Assembly (NCBI GenBank): GCA_026708325.1
Contig: JAPOVC010000021.1
Span: 1 to 64,000 of the forward strand
DNA from: Anaerolineaceae bacterium
GTDB taxonomy: Bacteria > Chloroflexota > Anaerolineae > Aggregatilineales > Phototrophicaceae
DNA length: 64,000 nt
Direction of reading: 5' to 3'
This document shows, one piece after another, positions 25,698 through 34,720 of the stretch (its first letter is position 1; each line of letters opens with the position of its first letter). A program made the translations under genes and the position numbers. The notes under the pieces were generated by a model. It was given only the letters and a program-made list of their open reading frames with translations, was not told where the DNA came from and did not search any database.

Positions 25698-27299
25698 GTG
25701 TCCGCCGGTCGCGCCCTGCTCTGCGCGCTTTGTCTCCTGCTGCCCCTCGGACCGCTCATGGCCCAGGCGGAAGCGCCCTGTGGCATCGTCGACAGCATCG
25801 GCACGCCCGTTGACGACCTGGTTGAAGGATACGACGACTTCGGTCGTTATCGCTCGCGCTTCGGCGGCGTCCACGTGGGAATCGACCTGGCCTTCGACCG
25901 CTGGGGCGAGCCGGTGCGCGCCGCCATGCGCGGTGTGGTGACCTACTCGGACCTCGCGGGCTGGGACAGCGAAAAGGGTGTGGTCGTCGTCGCCCACGAC
26001 ATGCCGGATGCCAGTCGGGTCTACACGCTTTACGGCCACCTGGAACAGTTCGACGAACTGCCCCTTCCCGCCGTCGGCGACTGCGTCACACGGGAGACGG
26101 TGCTGGGCGGAGTCGGCTGGCCCTCGCGCGGACGTCCGCACCTGCACTACGAGGTGCGCAACTTCCTGCCGGATGACGGCGGCCCCGGCTACATCGAGGG
26201 CGACCCGCTGCAGGCCGGCTGGTACCATCCACTGGCCTTCACCGCCCTGTGGCAACTGCGCCTTGCTGCGGGCCACCTGGCCACTGCCGCCTTTGACGCC
26301 ATCCCCACGCAACTGACCCTGCTGCCCTCGCCCGGAGCTTACGCCCTGGCCAGCGAGGGCAATGTGAGCAGCGCTACCCTGGGGGCCGAAAACTCTGCCT
26401 GGCAGGTGGAAACCGAAAGCCGGATCGTGGATCTGGCCGCCCTGCCCTCCGGCCGGGTCGCGGCCCACACGCAGGAGGGCCAGGTCGTCCTGCTGGACAA
26501 TGGCCGCTATGAGGCCCTGTGGCGTTCGCCCGATCCAGGGGCCCTGCTGCAGACATTGGGTGAAAGCCTCGTCTTCGCCCTCCCTGACGGGGCGCTGCAG
26601 GCCTACGGCCCGGATGGTGTGGCGCTGTGGAGTCTGCCGCCCGCCCCTGCCCCGTCACGACCCCTGTTCTTCACAAGTGACGGGGAAACACTGGCGCTCG
26701 GGCTGGGCGCGGAGGACGGCCAGGTCCTCTGGCGCCTTGTCGGCGACGGGGGCGCCATTCGGCATGAGGCGCTTCTGGCCCGGCAGTCCACCCTGACGCC
26801 CGCCGGCGATGGCAGCTGGCTGGGCCTCGACGGCCGGCGCTTCTTCCGCATTGTCGCGGACCAGGTGCAGGAACTGACGACGCTCGACAGCCGGCCCGGC
26901 AACGCCGTGGCGATCACCATGGACATGTATGGCAACAGCTATTTCTACAACGGCCGCACCAGCCTGATTTCGCTGGACGCGCAGGGTGTTCAGCGCTGGC
27001 GCGTCGCCTGGCCCGGCGCCCGCTCGGCCCGGCCACCGCTGCTGGATACCGGCAGCGGCTGCCTGCTGTATGCGCTGGACGCGCGCGGCGGCCTCAGCCT
27101 GATCAACGGCGCCGATGGCAGCCTGCTGCGGCGCATTGAACTCTATGCCGGCGGCGACCGCAACGGCCTGCCCCTGGCCCGTCTGCTGCAGGTGGACGTG
27201 GACGAACGCGTCTACGTCAGCAGCGGTTTCCTGTCGCTGGCGCTGCTGGATGGCTGGCTGCTGGGCGGCGCGGCGACGCAGGACTGCCTGCTGGGCTGA
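25698..27299 (+). CDS. Secreted M23 peptidase with a C-terminal PQQ-like beta-propeller
   Basis: 533 residues, GTG start 15 bp after the ADH stop. A signal peptide (LLCALCLLLPLGPLMAQA) precedes an M23/LytM domain (about 25-185): zinc ligands His and Asp in VHVGIDLAF and His in RPHLHYEVRNF, with LYGHL between. M23 enzymes cut peptidoglycan cross-bridges. The rest (about 200-530) consists of short beta repeats with GxxLALxxxGxVxWxL-type periodicity like PQQ/WD propellers, for example QGVQRWRVAWPG. The fusion may make it a wall-bound sensor-hydrolase. No lipobox is seen. Confidence 0.88.
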   Translation: MSAGRALLCALCLLLPLGPLMAQAEAPCGIVDSIGTPVDDLVEGYDDFGRYRSRFGGVHVGIDLAFDRWGEPVRAAMRGVVTYSDLAGWDSEKGVVVVAHDMPDASRVYTLYGHLEQFDELPLPAVGDCVTRETVLGGVGWPSRGRPHLHYEVRNFLPDDGGPGYIEGDPLQAGWYHPLAFTALWQLRLAAGHLATAAFDAIPTQLTLLPSPGAYALASEGNVSSATLGAENSAWQVETESRIVDLAALPSGRVAAHTQEGQVVLLDNGRYEALWRSPDPGALLQTLGESLVFALPDGALQAYGPDGVALWSLPPAPAPSRPLFFTSDGETLALGLGAEDGQVLWRLVGDGGAIRHEALLARQSTLTPAGDGSWLGLDGRRFFRIVADQVQELTTLDSRPGNAVAITMDMYGNSYFYNGRTSLISLDAQGVQRWRVAWPGARSARPPLLDTGSGCLLYALDARGGLSLINGADGSLLRRIELYAGGDRNGLPLARLLQVDVDERVYVSSGFLSLALLDGWLLGGAATQDCLLG

Positions 27300-27309
27300 A
27301 AGCGGATCG

Positions 27310-27318
27310 TGCTATACT
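27310..27318 (+). promoter_or_regulatory. Extended -10 promoter of Uma2 copy 1
   Basis: TGC followed by TATACT (27313-27318), starting 11 bp past the M23 stop; no -35. A near-identical GTGCTATACT stands before Uma2 copy 3 at 39311-39320. Confidence 0.6.
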
Positions 27319-27346
27319 TCGGCCACAGTCAATGGAGGCCCGGGCG

Positions 27347-27441
27347 ATGGCCGTCAGGGACCTGACGCTGCTCACGGCAGCGGACTTCGACAACTTCATC
27401 GCAGACCACATGGGCGACGAAATCTACGAATTCGTCGACGG
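27347..27441 (+). repeat. 95-bp coding repeat shared by three Uma2 genes
   Basis: The first 95 coding bases recur at 27927-28021 with one difference and at 39350-39444 with four differences, while the central third of the genes is much more diverged. It reflects recent duplication or gene conversion of the 5' part. Confidence 0.85.
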
Positions 27442-27913
27442 TCAGCTGCTACAGGTGCCGGGCAACCCCTGGGTCAGCAGCATCGCTGCGAAACTCATCT
27501 TTTACATCATGTTGCACATGCGCCAGTTCGAGATTGCCGGCCGTGTGTCAGCCGAGGCCGGTGGCTTCATGGTCAACGGCCAGCGATTCGCGCCGGATCT
27601 GGCATTTGTCGGGCCCGACAAACGCTTTGTCGACCTCGGCTACAACCCCGACCCACCCGACCTCGCCGTTGAGATCGTCTCAAACGAGAGAAACACCGCA
27701 GAGCTGGTCGGACTGCAGAGGAAACTGCGCCACTACCGCAATGCCGGCGTCATCGTCTGGGTCGTGCTGCCGCGCGCGCAACGCGTGGAGATCCACGATC
27801 CCGCCGCTGATCCGTCGCTGGGCCCCGTCACGCTGGGCCCCGACGACACGCTGACAGGACCGGCCTTTCTGCCCGGTTTTCGCCTGCCCCCTGGCGAACT
27901 GTTCAGCGAATAA
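27347..27913 (+). CDS. Uma2-family protein (DUF820, PD-(D/E)XK fold), copy 1
   Basis: 188 residues from MAVRDLTLL; GGAGG 10 bases before this ATG and alignment with the two paralogues decide the start. PD-(D/E)XK nuclease-fold elements: Asp in RFAPDLAFVGP (about 83), Glu in PDLAVEIVSNE (about 106) and Lys in LQRKLRHYRNAG (about 125), then VWVVLP. Uma2 proteins are restriction-endonuclease-fold proteins expanded in cyanobacteria and Chloroflexota with no established role. It shares 94 of 95 first coding bases with copy 2, but its residues 45-72 differ strongly. Confidence 0.88.
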   Translation: MAVRDLTLLTAADFDNFIADHMGDEIYEFVDGQLLQVPGNPWVSSIAAKLIFYIMLHMRQFEIAGRVSAEAGGFMVNGQRFAPDLAFVGPDKRFVDLGYNPDPPDLAVEIVSNERNTAELVGLQRKLRHYRNAGVIVWVVLPRAQRVEIHDPAADPSLGPVTLGPDDTLTGPAFLPGFRLPPGELFSE

Positions 27914-27926
27914 GGAGACCCGGACG

Positions 27927-28499
27927 ATGGCCGTCAGGGACCTGACGCTGCTCACGGCAGCGGACTTCGACAACTTCATCGCAGACCACGTGGGCGACGA
28001 AATCTACGAATTCGTCGACGGGAAGGTGGTACAGGTGCCGAGTAACCCCTGGGTCAGCAAAATCGCAGGAATCATTTTTTCCTTGATCTGGATGCACTTG
28101 CAGCAAAACAACTTGCCTGGCAACCTGACCACGGCTGACGGCGGTTTCATGGTCAACGGCCAGCGCTTCGCGCCCGATGTCACTTTCGTTGGCCCCGACA
28201 AACGCTTCGTCGACCGCGGCTACAATCCCGATCCGCCTGATCTGGCTGTCGAAGTGGTTTCGGACGAAGGCAACCGACAGGAACTGAATGACCTGGTGGC
28301 CAAGCTACGCCACTACCGCGCCGCCGGCGTCATCGTCTGGGTGGTGCTGCCACGGGCGCAGCGCGTGGAGATCCACGATCCCGCCGCCGACCCGTCGCAG
28401 GAACCCGTCACGCTCGGCCCTGACGACACGCTGACGGGGCCGGCCATTCTGCCCGGATTCCGTTTGCCCCTGCGCGAAATCTTCAGCGACCAGGTCTGA
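27927..28499 (+). CDS. Uma2-family protein (DUF820), copy 2
   Basis: 190 residues, 13 bp after copy 1, with its own GGAGACCCGGACG leader copied from that of copy 1. Active-site-like residues are conserved: FAPDVTFVGP, DLAVEVVSDE and AKLRHYRAAG. Closer in sequence to copy 3 than to its neighbour, especially in residues 30-60 (GKVVQVPSNPWVS, IFSLIW). It converges with the oppF-like gene, two bases separating the stops. Confidence 0.88.
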   Translation: MAVRDLTLLTAADFDNFIADHVGDEIYEFVDGKVVQVPSNPWVSKIAGIIFSLIWMHLQQNNLPGNLTTADGGFMVNGQRFAPDVTFVGPDKRFVDRGYNPDPPDLAVEVVSDEGNRQELNDLVAKLRHYRAAGVIVWVVLPRAQRVEIHDPAADPSQEPVTLGPDDTLTGPAILPGFRLPLREIFSDQV

Positions 28500-28501
28500 A
28501 T

Positions 28502-29548
28502 TCAGTCGAACACGCCCGCCAGGGTGAGTTCCTCCGCCAGGTGACAGCTCACCTGACGCCCGTCTGCCAATGGTCGCAATGTCGGAATTTCCTCGCGGCA
28601 GAGGTCCCGCGCGTGGGGACAGCGGGGATGAAAGACGCAACCCCCGGGCAGGTTGAGCAGATCGGGGGGTTCGCCGACGGTCGCCTCCTGCAGCCGCGCG
28701 CCCTGGCGTCGGCTGACGCGCGGCACGGCCTTCAGCAGCATCTCCGTATAGGGGTGCAGCGGGCGGCCCAGCAAGACGTCGCGCGAGCCCGATTCGACGA
28801 TCTTGCCCGCATACATCACCAGGATGCGGTCGCTCATGTAGCGTATGACGCTCATGCTGTGCGAAATGAAGAGATAGGAAAGGCCGAATTCCTGCTGCAG
28901 GTCCTTGAGCAGATTGAGGGTTTGCGCCTGAATCGAGACATCCAGCGCCGACACCGGCTCGTCAGCCACGACCAGTTGCGGGTTGATCACCAACGCCCGG
29001 GCGATGCAGATGCGCTGCCGCTGGCCGCCGCTGAAACTGTGCGGGAAGCGCTGCAAATGCCCCACTTCCAGGCCCACGCGCTGCAGGATGGCGACCACCC
29101 TCTCCTCCAGGTCCCGCCCGCTGGCGATCCCGTTGACGCGCAGGGGCTCGCCGACGCTGCGCAGGACGCTCATGCGCGGGTTCAGCGACGAAAAGGGGTC
29201 CTGAAAGATCACCTGGACAAGTTTGCGAAATTCGCTGTTGTCTTCCCGCTCAATCTGGCCTGGACGGAATTCCCGTTCGCCCTCGCGCAGCACAATCTCG
29301 CCGTCGTCGGCTTCGTAAAGCCAGGAGATGCAGCGCCCCAGGGTCGTCTTGCCGCAGCCGCTCTCCCCGATGACGCCCAGGGTCTCGCCACGTTGCATGC
29401 TGAAGCTGACGTCATCGACCGCCCGAATCACGCCGACGGTACGTCGCATCAGCCCTTTACTGCGCAGGGGAAAGTGCTTCTTCAGGTTGCGGACCTCCAG
29501 CAAGGGTTGCTGCGTCCCGTCCATCAGCGAGTCCCCACCATCATTCAT
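28502..29548 (-). CDS. Opp/Dpp-type ABC transporter ATP-binding protein (OppF-like)
   Basis: 348 residues from the ATG at 29548, 8 bp inside the OppD-like gene. Walker A GESGCGKTTLGR, Q-loop IFQDPFSSLNP, signature SFSGGQRQRICIARAL, Walker B LVVADEPVSALD, H-loop ISHSM. The C-terminal oligopeptide-transporter extension carries four Cys (GCVFHPRCPHARDLC and a later SCHL), which in OppD/DppD-type ATPases can bind an Fe-S cluster. It energises import through OppBC. Last gene of the GH32-sulfatase-Opp cluster, so the cargo may be an oligosaccharide. Confidence 0.94.
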   Translation of the reverse strand: MNDGGDSLMDGTQQPLLEVRNLKKHFPLRSKGLMRRTVGVIRAVDDVSFSMQRGETLGVIGESGCGKTTLGRCISWLYEADDGEIVLREGEREFRPGQIEREDNSEFRKLVQVIFQDPFSSLNPRMSVLRSVGEPLRVNGIASGRDLEERVVAILQRVGLEVGHLQRFPHSFSGGQRQRICIARALVINPQLVVADEPVSALDVSIQAQTLNLLKDLQQEFGLSYLFISHSMSVIRYMSDRILVMYAGKIVESGSRDVLLGRPLHPYTEMLLKAVPRVSRRQGARLQEATVGEPPDLLNLPGGCVFHPRCPHARDLCREEIPTLRPLADGRQVSCHLAEELTLAGVFD

Positions 29549-30590
29549 CCTCGTAGAGCACACAGCGCGCGCTATGCCCCGGTTCAACCTCAATCAGGGG
29601 CGGCAGGGCCTGGTCGCACAGGCCTTCAATGCGCAGGCTGCAACGCGAAAAGAAGGGGCAACCCTGGCGCGCTTCATAGGGGCCCGGCAGCACGCCGACG
29701 ATCGATTCCAGGCGTTTCAGTTCGCCGTCCACCGTCGGGATGGAGTTCCACAGGGCGTGGGTATAGGGGTGCAGCGGTTCCTCAAAGATGCGCTCCACCG
29801 GGCCGCGCTCCATCACCTGGCCCAGGTACATCACCACCACCTCGTCCGACATTTCCCCGATGACGGCCAGGTCGTGCGTGATGAACATGACCGCCATGTT
29901 GTATTCGGCCTGCAGAGTCTTGATCAGCGCCAGAATCTGCGCCTCGATGGTGACGTCCAGCGCCGTGGTCGGTTCGTCGGCGATCAGCAGCCGCGGCCGA
30001 CAGGCCAGGGCCATGGCGATCATCGCCCGCTGCCGCATACCGCCACTGAGCTGGAAGGGCCAGCTGTCGATCAGTTCGGCGGCATTGGGCAGGCCCACGC
30101 GGCCGAGCAGGTCCACCGCCCGCTGCCGCGCCAGGTCCGGGTTGCTGCCGCCGTCGTGCAGCAGAATGGCCTCGCTGATCTGGTCGCCGATGGTGTGCAC
30201 CGGGCTGAAAGACGTCATCGGTTCCTGGAAGACCATGCTGATGTCCTGCCAGCGAATGGCGCGAATCTCCGGCCCGGATGGCGCGACACCGGCCAGATCG
30301 ACCGTCGGCTCGCGCATGCCGGCAGGATTGTGCAGCAGAATTTCGCCTCTCGTGATCACGCCGGGCGGCGGCGTCAGGCGCAGGATGGCCTGGGCCATCA
30401 CCGACTTGCCGCTGCCGCTCTCGCCGATCACGCCCAGGGTCCTGCCGCGCCGTACCTCCAGGCTGACGCCATCCACCGCCCGCACCATGCCCTCGCGCAA
30501 GGGGAAGTTGACCGCCAGATCGCGAATCTCCAGCAGCAGGTCCGTTTCCGCCGCCCCGCGCCGCATGCCCTGGCTTTCAGCCGCCGTCAC
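29541..30590 (-). CDS. Opp/Dpp-type ABC transporter ATP-binding protein (OppD-like)
   Basis: 349 residues if the GTG at 30590 is used; an ATG at 30566 (MRRGAAETD) is the alternative and neither has a strong ribosome-binding site. Walker A GESGSGKSVMAQ, Q-loop VFQEPMTSFSP, signature FQLSGGMRQRAMIAMAL, Walker B LLIADEPTTALD, H-loop ITHDLAV. The terminal Cys-containing Opp extension (CPFFSRCSLRIEGLC) is present. It pairs with the OppF-like subunit to form the asymmetric ATPase of the importer. Confidence 0.93.
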   Translation of the reverse strand: MTAAESQGMRRGAAETDLLLEIRDLAVNFPLREGMVRAVDGVSLEVRRGRTLGVIGESGSGKSVMAQAILRLTPPPGVITRGEILLHNPAGMREPTVDLAGVAPSGPEIRAIRWQDISMVFQEPMTSFSPVHTIGDQISEAILLHDGGSNPDLARQRAVDLLGRVGLPNAAELIDSWPFQLSGGMRQRAMIAMALACRPRLLIADEPTTALDVTIEAQILALIKTLQAEYNMAVMFITHDLAVIGEMSDEVVVMYLGQVMERGPVERIFEEPLHPYTHALWNSIPTVDGELKRLESIVGVLPGPYEARQGCPFFSRCSLRIEGLCDQALPPLIEVEPGHSARCVLYEDE

Positions 30591-30607
30591 GTCGCCACCC
30601 CCCGCCG

Positions 30608-31825
30608 TCAGACACTGGAATAGGGGTCGGCGGCGTCGCGCAGGCCGTCGCCGACAAAGTTGAAGAGCAACACCGTCAGCAGCACGCAGATGGCGGGCCA
30701 CAGCAGCCAGGGGATGTGAAATATCGCCACGATGTCGCGGAAATCCTGCAGCAACACGCCCCAGCTGACGGCCGGCGGCTGCATCCCCAGGCCCAGAAAA
30801 CTCAGCGCCGTTTCGTAAAGCACCATCTGCGGAATCATCAGCGTGACGGAAAGAATGAGGTGACTGGTGAAGCCGGGCAGCAGATGGGAAAAGATGATTC
30901 GCAGATCGCCGGCGCCGGAGGCCCGCGCCGCCAGCGCGTAGTCCTCCTCCCGCAGGGAAAGCAGGCGGCCGCGCACCACCCGCGCCAGCCCGACCCAGTT
31001 CAGCAGCGCCAGAATTAGCGTGATGGCGAAATACACGTTCAGCGGCGGCCATTCCTTGGGCACCACCGCCGCCAAAGTCATCCACAGCGGCAGTTGGGGA
31101 ATGGCCCGCAGAAACTCGATCACGCGCTGGATGACGTAATCGATGACGCCGCCGAAGTAGCCGGACATGCCACCCAGCAAGGCGCCCAGGAAGAAGGTCA
31201 GGGCCACGCTGACCAGGCCGATGGTCAGCGAAATGCGCGCGCCGTGCACCGTGCGCGAAAAGACGTCCCGCGCCAGCGAATCCAGGCCGAAGACCCAGAT
31301 GCCGATGCGGGCCCGGTCGCCGGCCTCCCCCAAACCGAACAGTCGGTGCCGCACTTCCACCAGCCCCGCCAGGCGATAGGGCTCCGTCTCGACGAAGAAC
31401 TGCAGCGGCAACACGACGTCCCGGTTCTCCACGAAACTCAGGCGCAGGGTGACGGGGTCGCGTTCCTGCTCCAGCCCGTAGACGTAGGGGCCGCGCAGCC
31501 CCTTCTCGTCGGACCAGTAGACGGTGCTCGGCGGCGCTTGCTGGTAGCGCCGGAAGCGTTGCGTCGCCTCGTAGGGCGCGATGAATTCCGCCAGGGCGGC
31601 GATGAGATACAGCATCAGCAGCAGGACTGAGGAAAGCAGGGCCATGCGGTGACGGCGAAAACGCCACCACATCAGGCGCCATTGACCGGCATAGTATTGC
31701 CGCTGGTCGGCGTCCGTCTCCGGCAGCGCCTCGCGGGTCAGGTCCGGAAATTCCTCCGGCCCGGTCAGACCATGACGGGCCCTGACCCGCGCGCGTCTGG
31801 CCAGCAGGTCGGCGTGGCTGGCCAT
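30608..31825 (-). CDS. Opp/Dpp-type ABC permease (OppC-like)
   Basis: 405 residues. A cytoplasmic N-terminal stretch, TM1 (about 60-82), then a long periplasmic loop of roughly 120 residues before five further helices. The loop is longer than in standard OppC and may contact the binding protein. The EAA loop is in ALAARASGAGDLRIIFSHLLP. The ATG overlaps the OppB stop. Confidence 0.92.
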   Translation of the reverse strand: MASHADLLARRARVRARHGLTGPEEFPDLTREALPETDADQRQYYAGQWRLMWWRFRRHRMALLSSVLLLMLYLIAALAEFIAPYEATQRFRRYQQAPPSTVYWSDEKGLRGPYVYGLEQERDPVTLRLSFVENRDVVLPLQFFVETEPYRLAGLVEVRHRLFGLGEAGDRARIGIWVFGLDSLARDVFSRTVHGARISLTIGLVSVALTFFLGALLGGMSGYFGGVIDYVIQRVIEFLRAIPQLPLWMTLAAVVPKEWPPLNVYFAITLILALLNWVGLARVVRGRLLSLREEDYALAARASGAGDLRIIFSHLLPGFTSHLILSVTLMIPQMVLYETALSFLGLGMQPPAVSWGVLLQDFRDIVAIFHIPWLLWPAICVLLTVLLFNFVGDGLRDAADPYSSV

Positions 31826-32817
31826 CAGGAGCGCGCCTCGAAGCGGATACGCGGGTCATACCAGGCCAGCACCACGTCCGACAGCAGCGTGCTTAACCAG
31901 ATGATTGAGGCGTAGATGAGCAGAATCGTCCCCGCCAGGATCATGTCCTGCGCCACCAGGGAATTGAGCAGCAGCGGCCCGAGCGTCGGCAGGCCGAGCA
32001 CGATGCCGATCAGGCCCTGCCCGGCCACGATGTTATAGATCACCTGACCCAGGTCGCTGACCAGGGGGTTGAGGGCGATGCGCACCGGATACTTGCGCAC
32101 CAGGCGTGGCTCGGGCAGTCCCTTGGCGCGCGCCGTCACGACGTACTGCTGCCCGAGCTGGTCCAGCAGATTGTTGCGCACGAGGCGAATGATGCCACCT
32201 ATGGACGGCAGGGCCGTGAGCAGGATCGGCGCCCAGAGGTGTTTCGCGGTGTCGATGGCCTTCTCGTGGCTCCAGGGCGCGTCCAGGTACTCCAGCGAAT
32301 TGATCCCCAGCGGCACAAAGTCAAAAAAATAGAGGCTGGCCCAGGCGAGCACGATCGCCAGCAGCCAGCCGGGTGCCCCCAGGCCGATGAAGGCCAGAAA
32401 GGTCGTCACGTAATCGACGGTGGAATACTGGTGCGTCGCCGAGTAGATGCCCATCGGGATGGCGATGGCCATGGAGATGACGAAGGCCGACACGCCGATG
32501 ACCAGCGTGTAGGGGATGGTCTCCCGCAGCACGTCGAGGTTCTTGCGGCCATCCACCATGCTGCCCAGGTCGCCGCGCAGCGCGATGTTTTCCAGCCAGC
32601 GCGCGTAACGCGACAAAAAGGGATCGTCCAGGCGCCAGCGGGCGCGCATGCGGGCGATGGCCGCCTCGTCCACCTCGATGTTCTGGGCCTGCAATGCGAT
32701 GACCTCGTTGGTCACGATGTCGCCGGGCGGCAGTTCGATCAGAAAGAAGGTGATGACCGACAGCAGCAGCCAGAGCGGGACCATGGTCAGCAGCCGCTTG
32801 AGGATGAAGGTTTCCAA
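31825..32817 (-). CDS. Opp/Dpp-type ABC permease (OppB-like)
   Basis: 330 residues with six predicted helices; the N-terminal helix is FILKRLLTMVPLWLLLSVITFF. EAA loop: YVVTARAKGLPEPRLVRKYP. The start codon is TTG, supported by GGAGAG six bases upstream and by matching the family N-terminus. It lies 104 bp after the substrate-binding gene, a gap containing a small GC-rich hairpin that may lower permease expression relative to the binding protein. Confidence 0.92.
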   Translation of the reverse strand: METFILKRLLTMVPLWLLLSVITFFLIELPPGDIVTNEVIALQAQNIEVDEAAIARMRARWRLDDPFLSRYARWLENIALRGDLGSMVDGRKNLDVLRETIPYTLVIGVSAFVISMAIAIPMGIYSATHQYSTVDYVTTFLAFIGLGAPGWLLAIVLAWASLYFFDFVPLGINSLEYLDAPWSHEKAIDTAKHLWAPILLTALPSIGGIIRLVRNNLLDQLGQQYVVTARAKGLPEPRLVRKYPVRIALNPLVSDLGQVIYNIVAGQGLIGIVLGLPTLGPLLLNSLVAQDMILAGTILLIYASIIWLSTLLSDVVLAWYDPRIRFEARS

Positions 32818-32921
32818 GTGTCACTCTCCGGCAGCGCCATGGCCTGCGTGACCGGCGGCGCCCGCCCGGAACGGGCCGCTGCCCTGTCGGCAGGACGGCG
32901 ACCCGTTCGTCATGTTGATGG

Positions 32922-34694
32922 CTACTGCGGCTGGCGGAAGAAGAATTGCTCGCCCGCCCGCGAGGCGCCCATCTGGGTGCCGCCGCTGGCGATGTTGCCG
33001 AAGTCCGCGTTGAAGATCGTCGGCCGCAGCACGTTCTCGATCATCGGCAGAATCCAGACGTTGTCGTAGTGCAGCTGGAAGAGCTCGTCGACCAGCGCCA
33101 GGTCGGCCTCCGAATAGGGAATGGTCGCCTTGCGCGCCACCAGAATCTCGTTGAGGCGCTTGACCTCCGCCGGCGGTTCATCGCCGGAGGCCCCGTCGGT
33201 GTTCAACCATTCGCGCCAGGAGGAGCACCACTGGCTGCTGCCCGCGTATTCCGGGTTCATGCCTGGCCGCCACTGGTAGGTCTGGATCCAGAAAATGGAG
33301 GTCTGGGTCTCGTTGTTGCGGATGCGCTCGTTTTTGACGTTGGGGTCTTCCTGACGCAATTCGACGCGCAGGTCCGCATAGGTCGCCAGATGGTCGATCA
33401 TCAATTCGCCCACCGGGATCATGTCCGGCCGCACCGGCGACACCTCGATGAAGAAGCTGAAGGGGCTGCCATCGGGGGCGGTGCGCATGCCGTCGCCGTC
33501 ACGCCCGTCCATGCCCATTTCGTCCAGCAGGGCGTTGGCCCTGTCCGGGTCGAATTCCGCGGGTACCCAGGTGGGCACGCTGCCCAAACCCAGATAGACC
33601 ACGTCGATGATTTCCTCGCGGTCGATGGCATGGCTCAGCGCGCGGCGGAAGCGCACGTCACTGGCCACCGGATGCCAGGCCGGGTCCCGGTTGCAGGTCT
33701 GGATGTAGAGCGCGGTCGGGTCCGCGTGCAGGATCAGCGGGATGGTCACGTAATTTCCCGCTTCCTCGTTCTCCTTGTAGAGCGGGAAGTTGCTGTATTG
33801 CGTGCCGTAGAGGAAGTCGATGTCGCCGGCGATGGCGCCGAGATTGACCATTTCACCGTCGCCGAAGACCTGCGCCACCAGGCGGTCCAGATAGGGCAAC
33901 TGCTTGCCCTCGGTGTCCACCTTCCAGTAGTAGGGGTTGCGCTCCATGATCGTGCCGGATTCCGTCAGTTCCCGGACCAGCCAGGGCGTCAGTTGCGGGA
34001 AGCCGATGCACTTCTCGCGCATCATGTGGTTGCGCGGGCAGTCCACGTTGTTGAAGAGCACCGGCCAGTCGCCGGCCTCCAGACCTTCGGCGGCCAGCTT
34101 CGCCGCCAGTTCATCGGCGTCGGCATAAGCCGGGTGGTAGTCCGCCAGATAGTGGGACGGCTTGATCATGTCGTTGTAGGAGGTCCAGCGGGTGATGGCC
34201 AAATCGCGCAGGATACCGCCCGAGGGCGAATCAAAGGTCAGGCTGAAGCTGTAGTCGTCGATGACGTCCAGCTGCGCCGGCGCGCCGGTCGCGGACTTGA
34301 ACTTGCCGGGAAAGGGCCCGTATTCCTCATTGTTGTAAAGGTCGTTGAAGACGAAGGCCACGTCGGCGGTCGTCACCGGCACGCCATCCGACCAGCGCAG
34401 GCCCTCGCGCAGCGTGAAGGTGAAGACGGTCGCATCCTCGTTGACCGAGAAGCTCTCGGCCACGTTGCCGTAAAAGCCCTCGACGTCAATGCCGGGGGCG
34501 GCGATGATCGGCTCAAGGTTCATAACGTACAGTTCACCGGAGAGTCCGAAGGCCCTCGTGAAGGCCGTGCGCAGGGTGCCGCCATCCACCTGGGCCTGGA
34601 AGGGATCGAGGCCGGCGTCCTGGGCCAGGACCGCGCCGCCAATGGCGACCAGGGTCAGCGTCAACAGGGTGAAAAGAATGCGGGACACAGTCAT
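32922..34694 (-). CDS. Extracellular solute-binding protein family 5 (OppA-like)
   Basis: 590 residues from the ATG with GGAGG five bases upstream (34694). The signal peptide ends at VLAQD. Family 5 landmarks: FTFTLREGLRWSDGVPVTTADVAF-like opening (about 90-115), DYSFSLTFDSP, and VRFRRALSHAIDREEI (about 345-365). Family 5 proteins bind peptides, but several (for example in Thermotoga) bind oligosaccharides. Linkage to sulfatase and GH32 genes favours a sugar ligand. No lipobox Cys, so retention would depend on the cell envelope type. Confidence 0.93.
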   Translation of the reverse strand: MTVSRILFTLLTLTLVAIGGAVLAQDAGLDPFQAQVDGGTLRTAFTRAFGLSGELYVMNLEPIIAAPGIDVEGFYGNVAESFSVNEDATVFTFTLREGLRWSDGVPVTTADVAFVFNDLYNNEEYGPFPGKFKSATGAPAQLDVIDDYSFSLTFDSPSGGILRDLAITRWTSYNDMIKPSHYLADYHPAYADADELAAKLAAEGLEAGDWPVLFNNVDCPRNHMMREKCIGFPQLTPWLVRELTESGTIMERNPYYWKVDTEGKQLPYLDRLVAQVFGDGEMVNLGAIAGDIDFLYGTQYSNFPLYKENEEAGNYVTIPLILHADPTALYIQTCNRDPAWHPVASDVRFRRALSHAIDREEIIDVVYLGLGSVPTWVPAEFDPDRANALLDEMGMDGRDGDGMRTAPDGSPFSFFIEVSPVRPDMIPVGELMIDHLATYADLRVELRQEDPNVKNERIRNNETQTSIFWIQTYQWRPGMNPEYAGSSQWCSSWREWLNTDGASGDEPPAEVKRLNEILVARKATIPYSEADLALVDELFQLHYDNVWILPMIENVLRPTIFNADFGNIASGGTQMGASRAGEQFFFRQPQ

Positions 34695-34720
34695 TGCTTC
34701 CTCCAAAATCAGCTACGAAT

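Noticed and set aside
27347..28021. Tandem repeat considered as an insertion sequence or transposon
   Set aside because: No terminal inverted repeats, transposase or target duplication; the repeats are the 5' ends of Uma2 genes.
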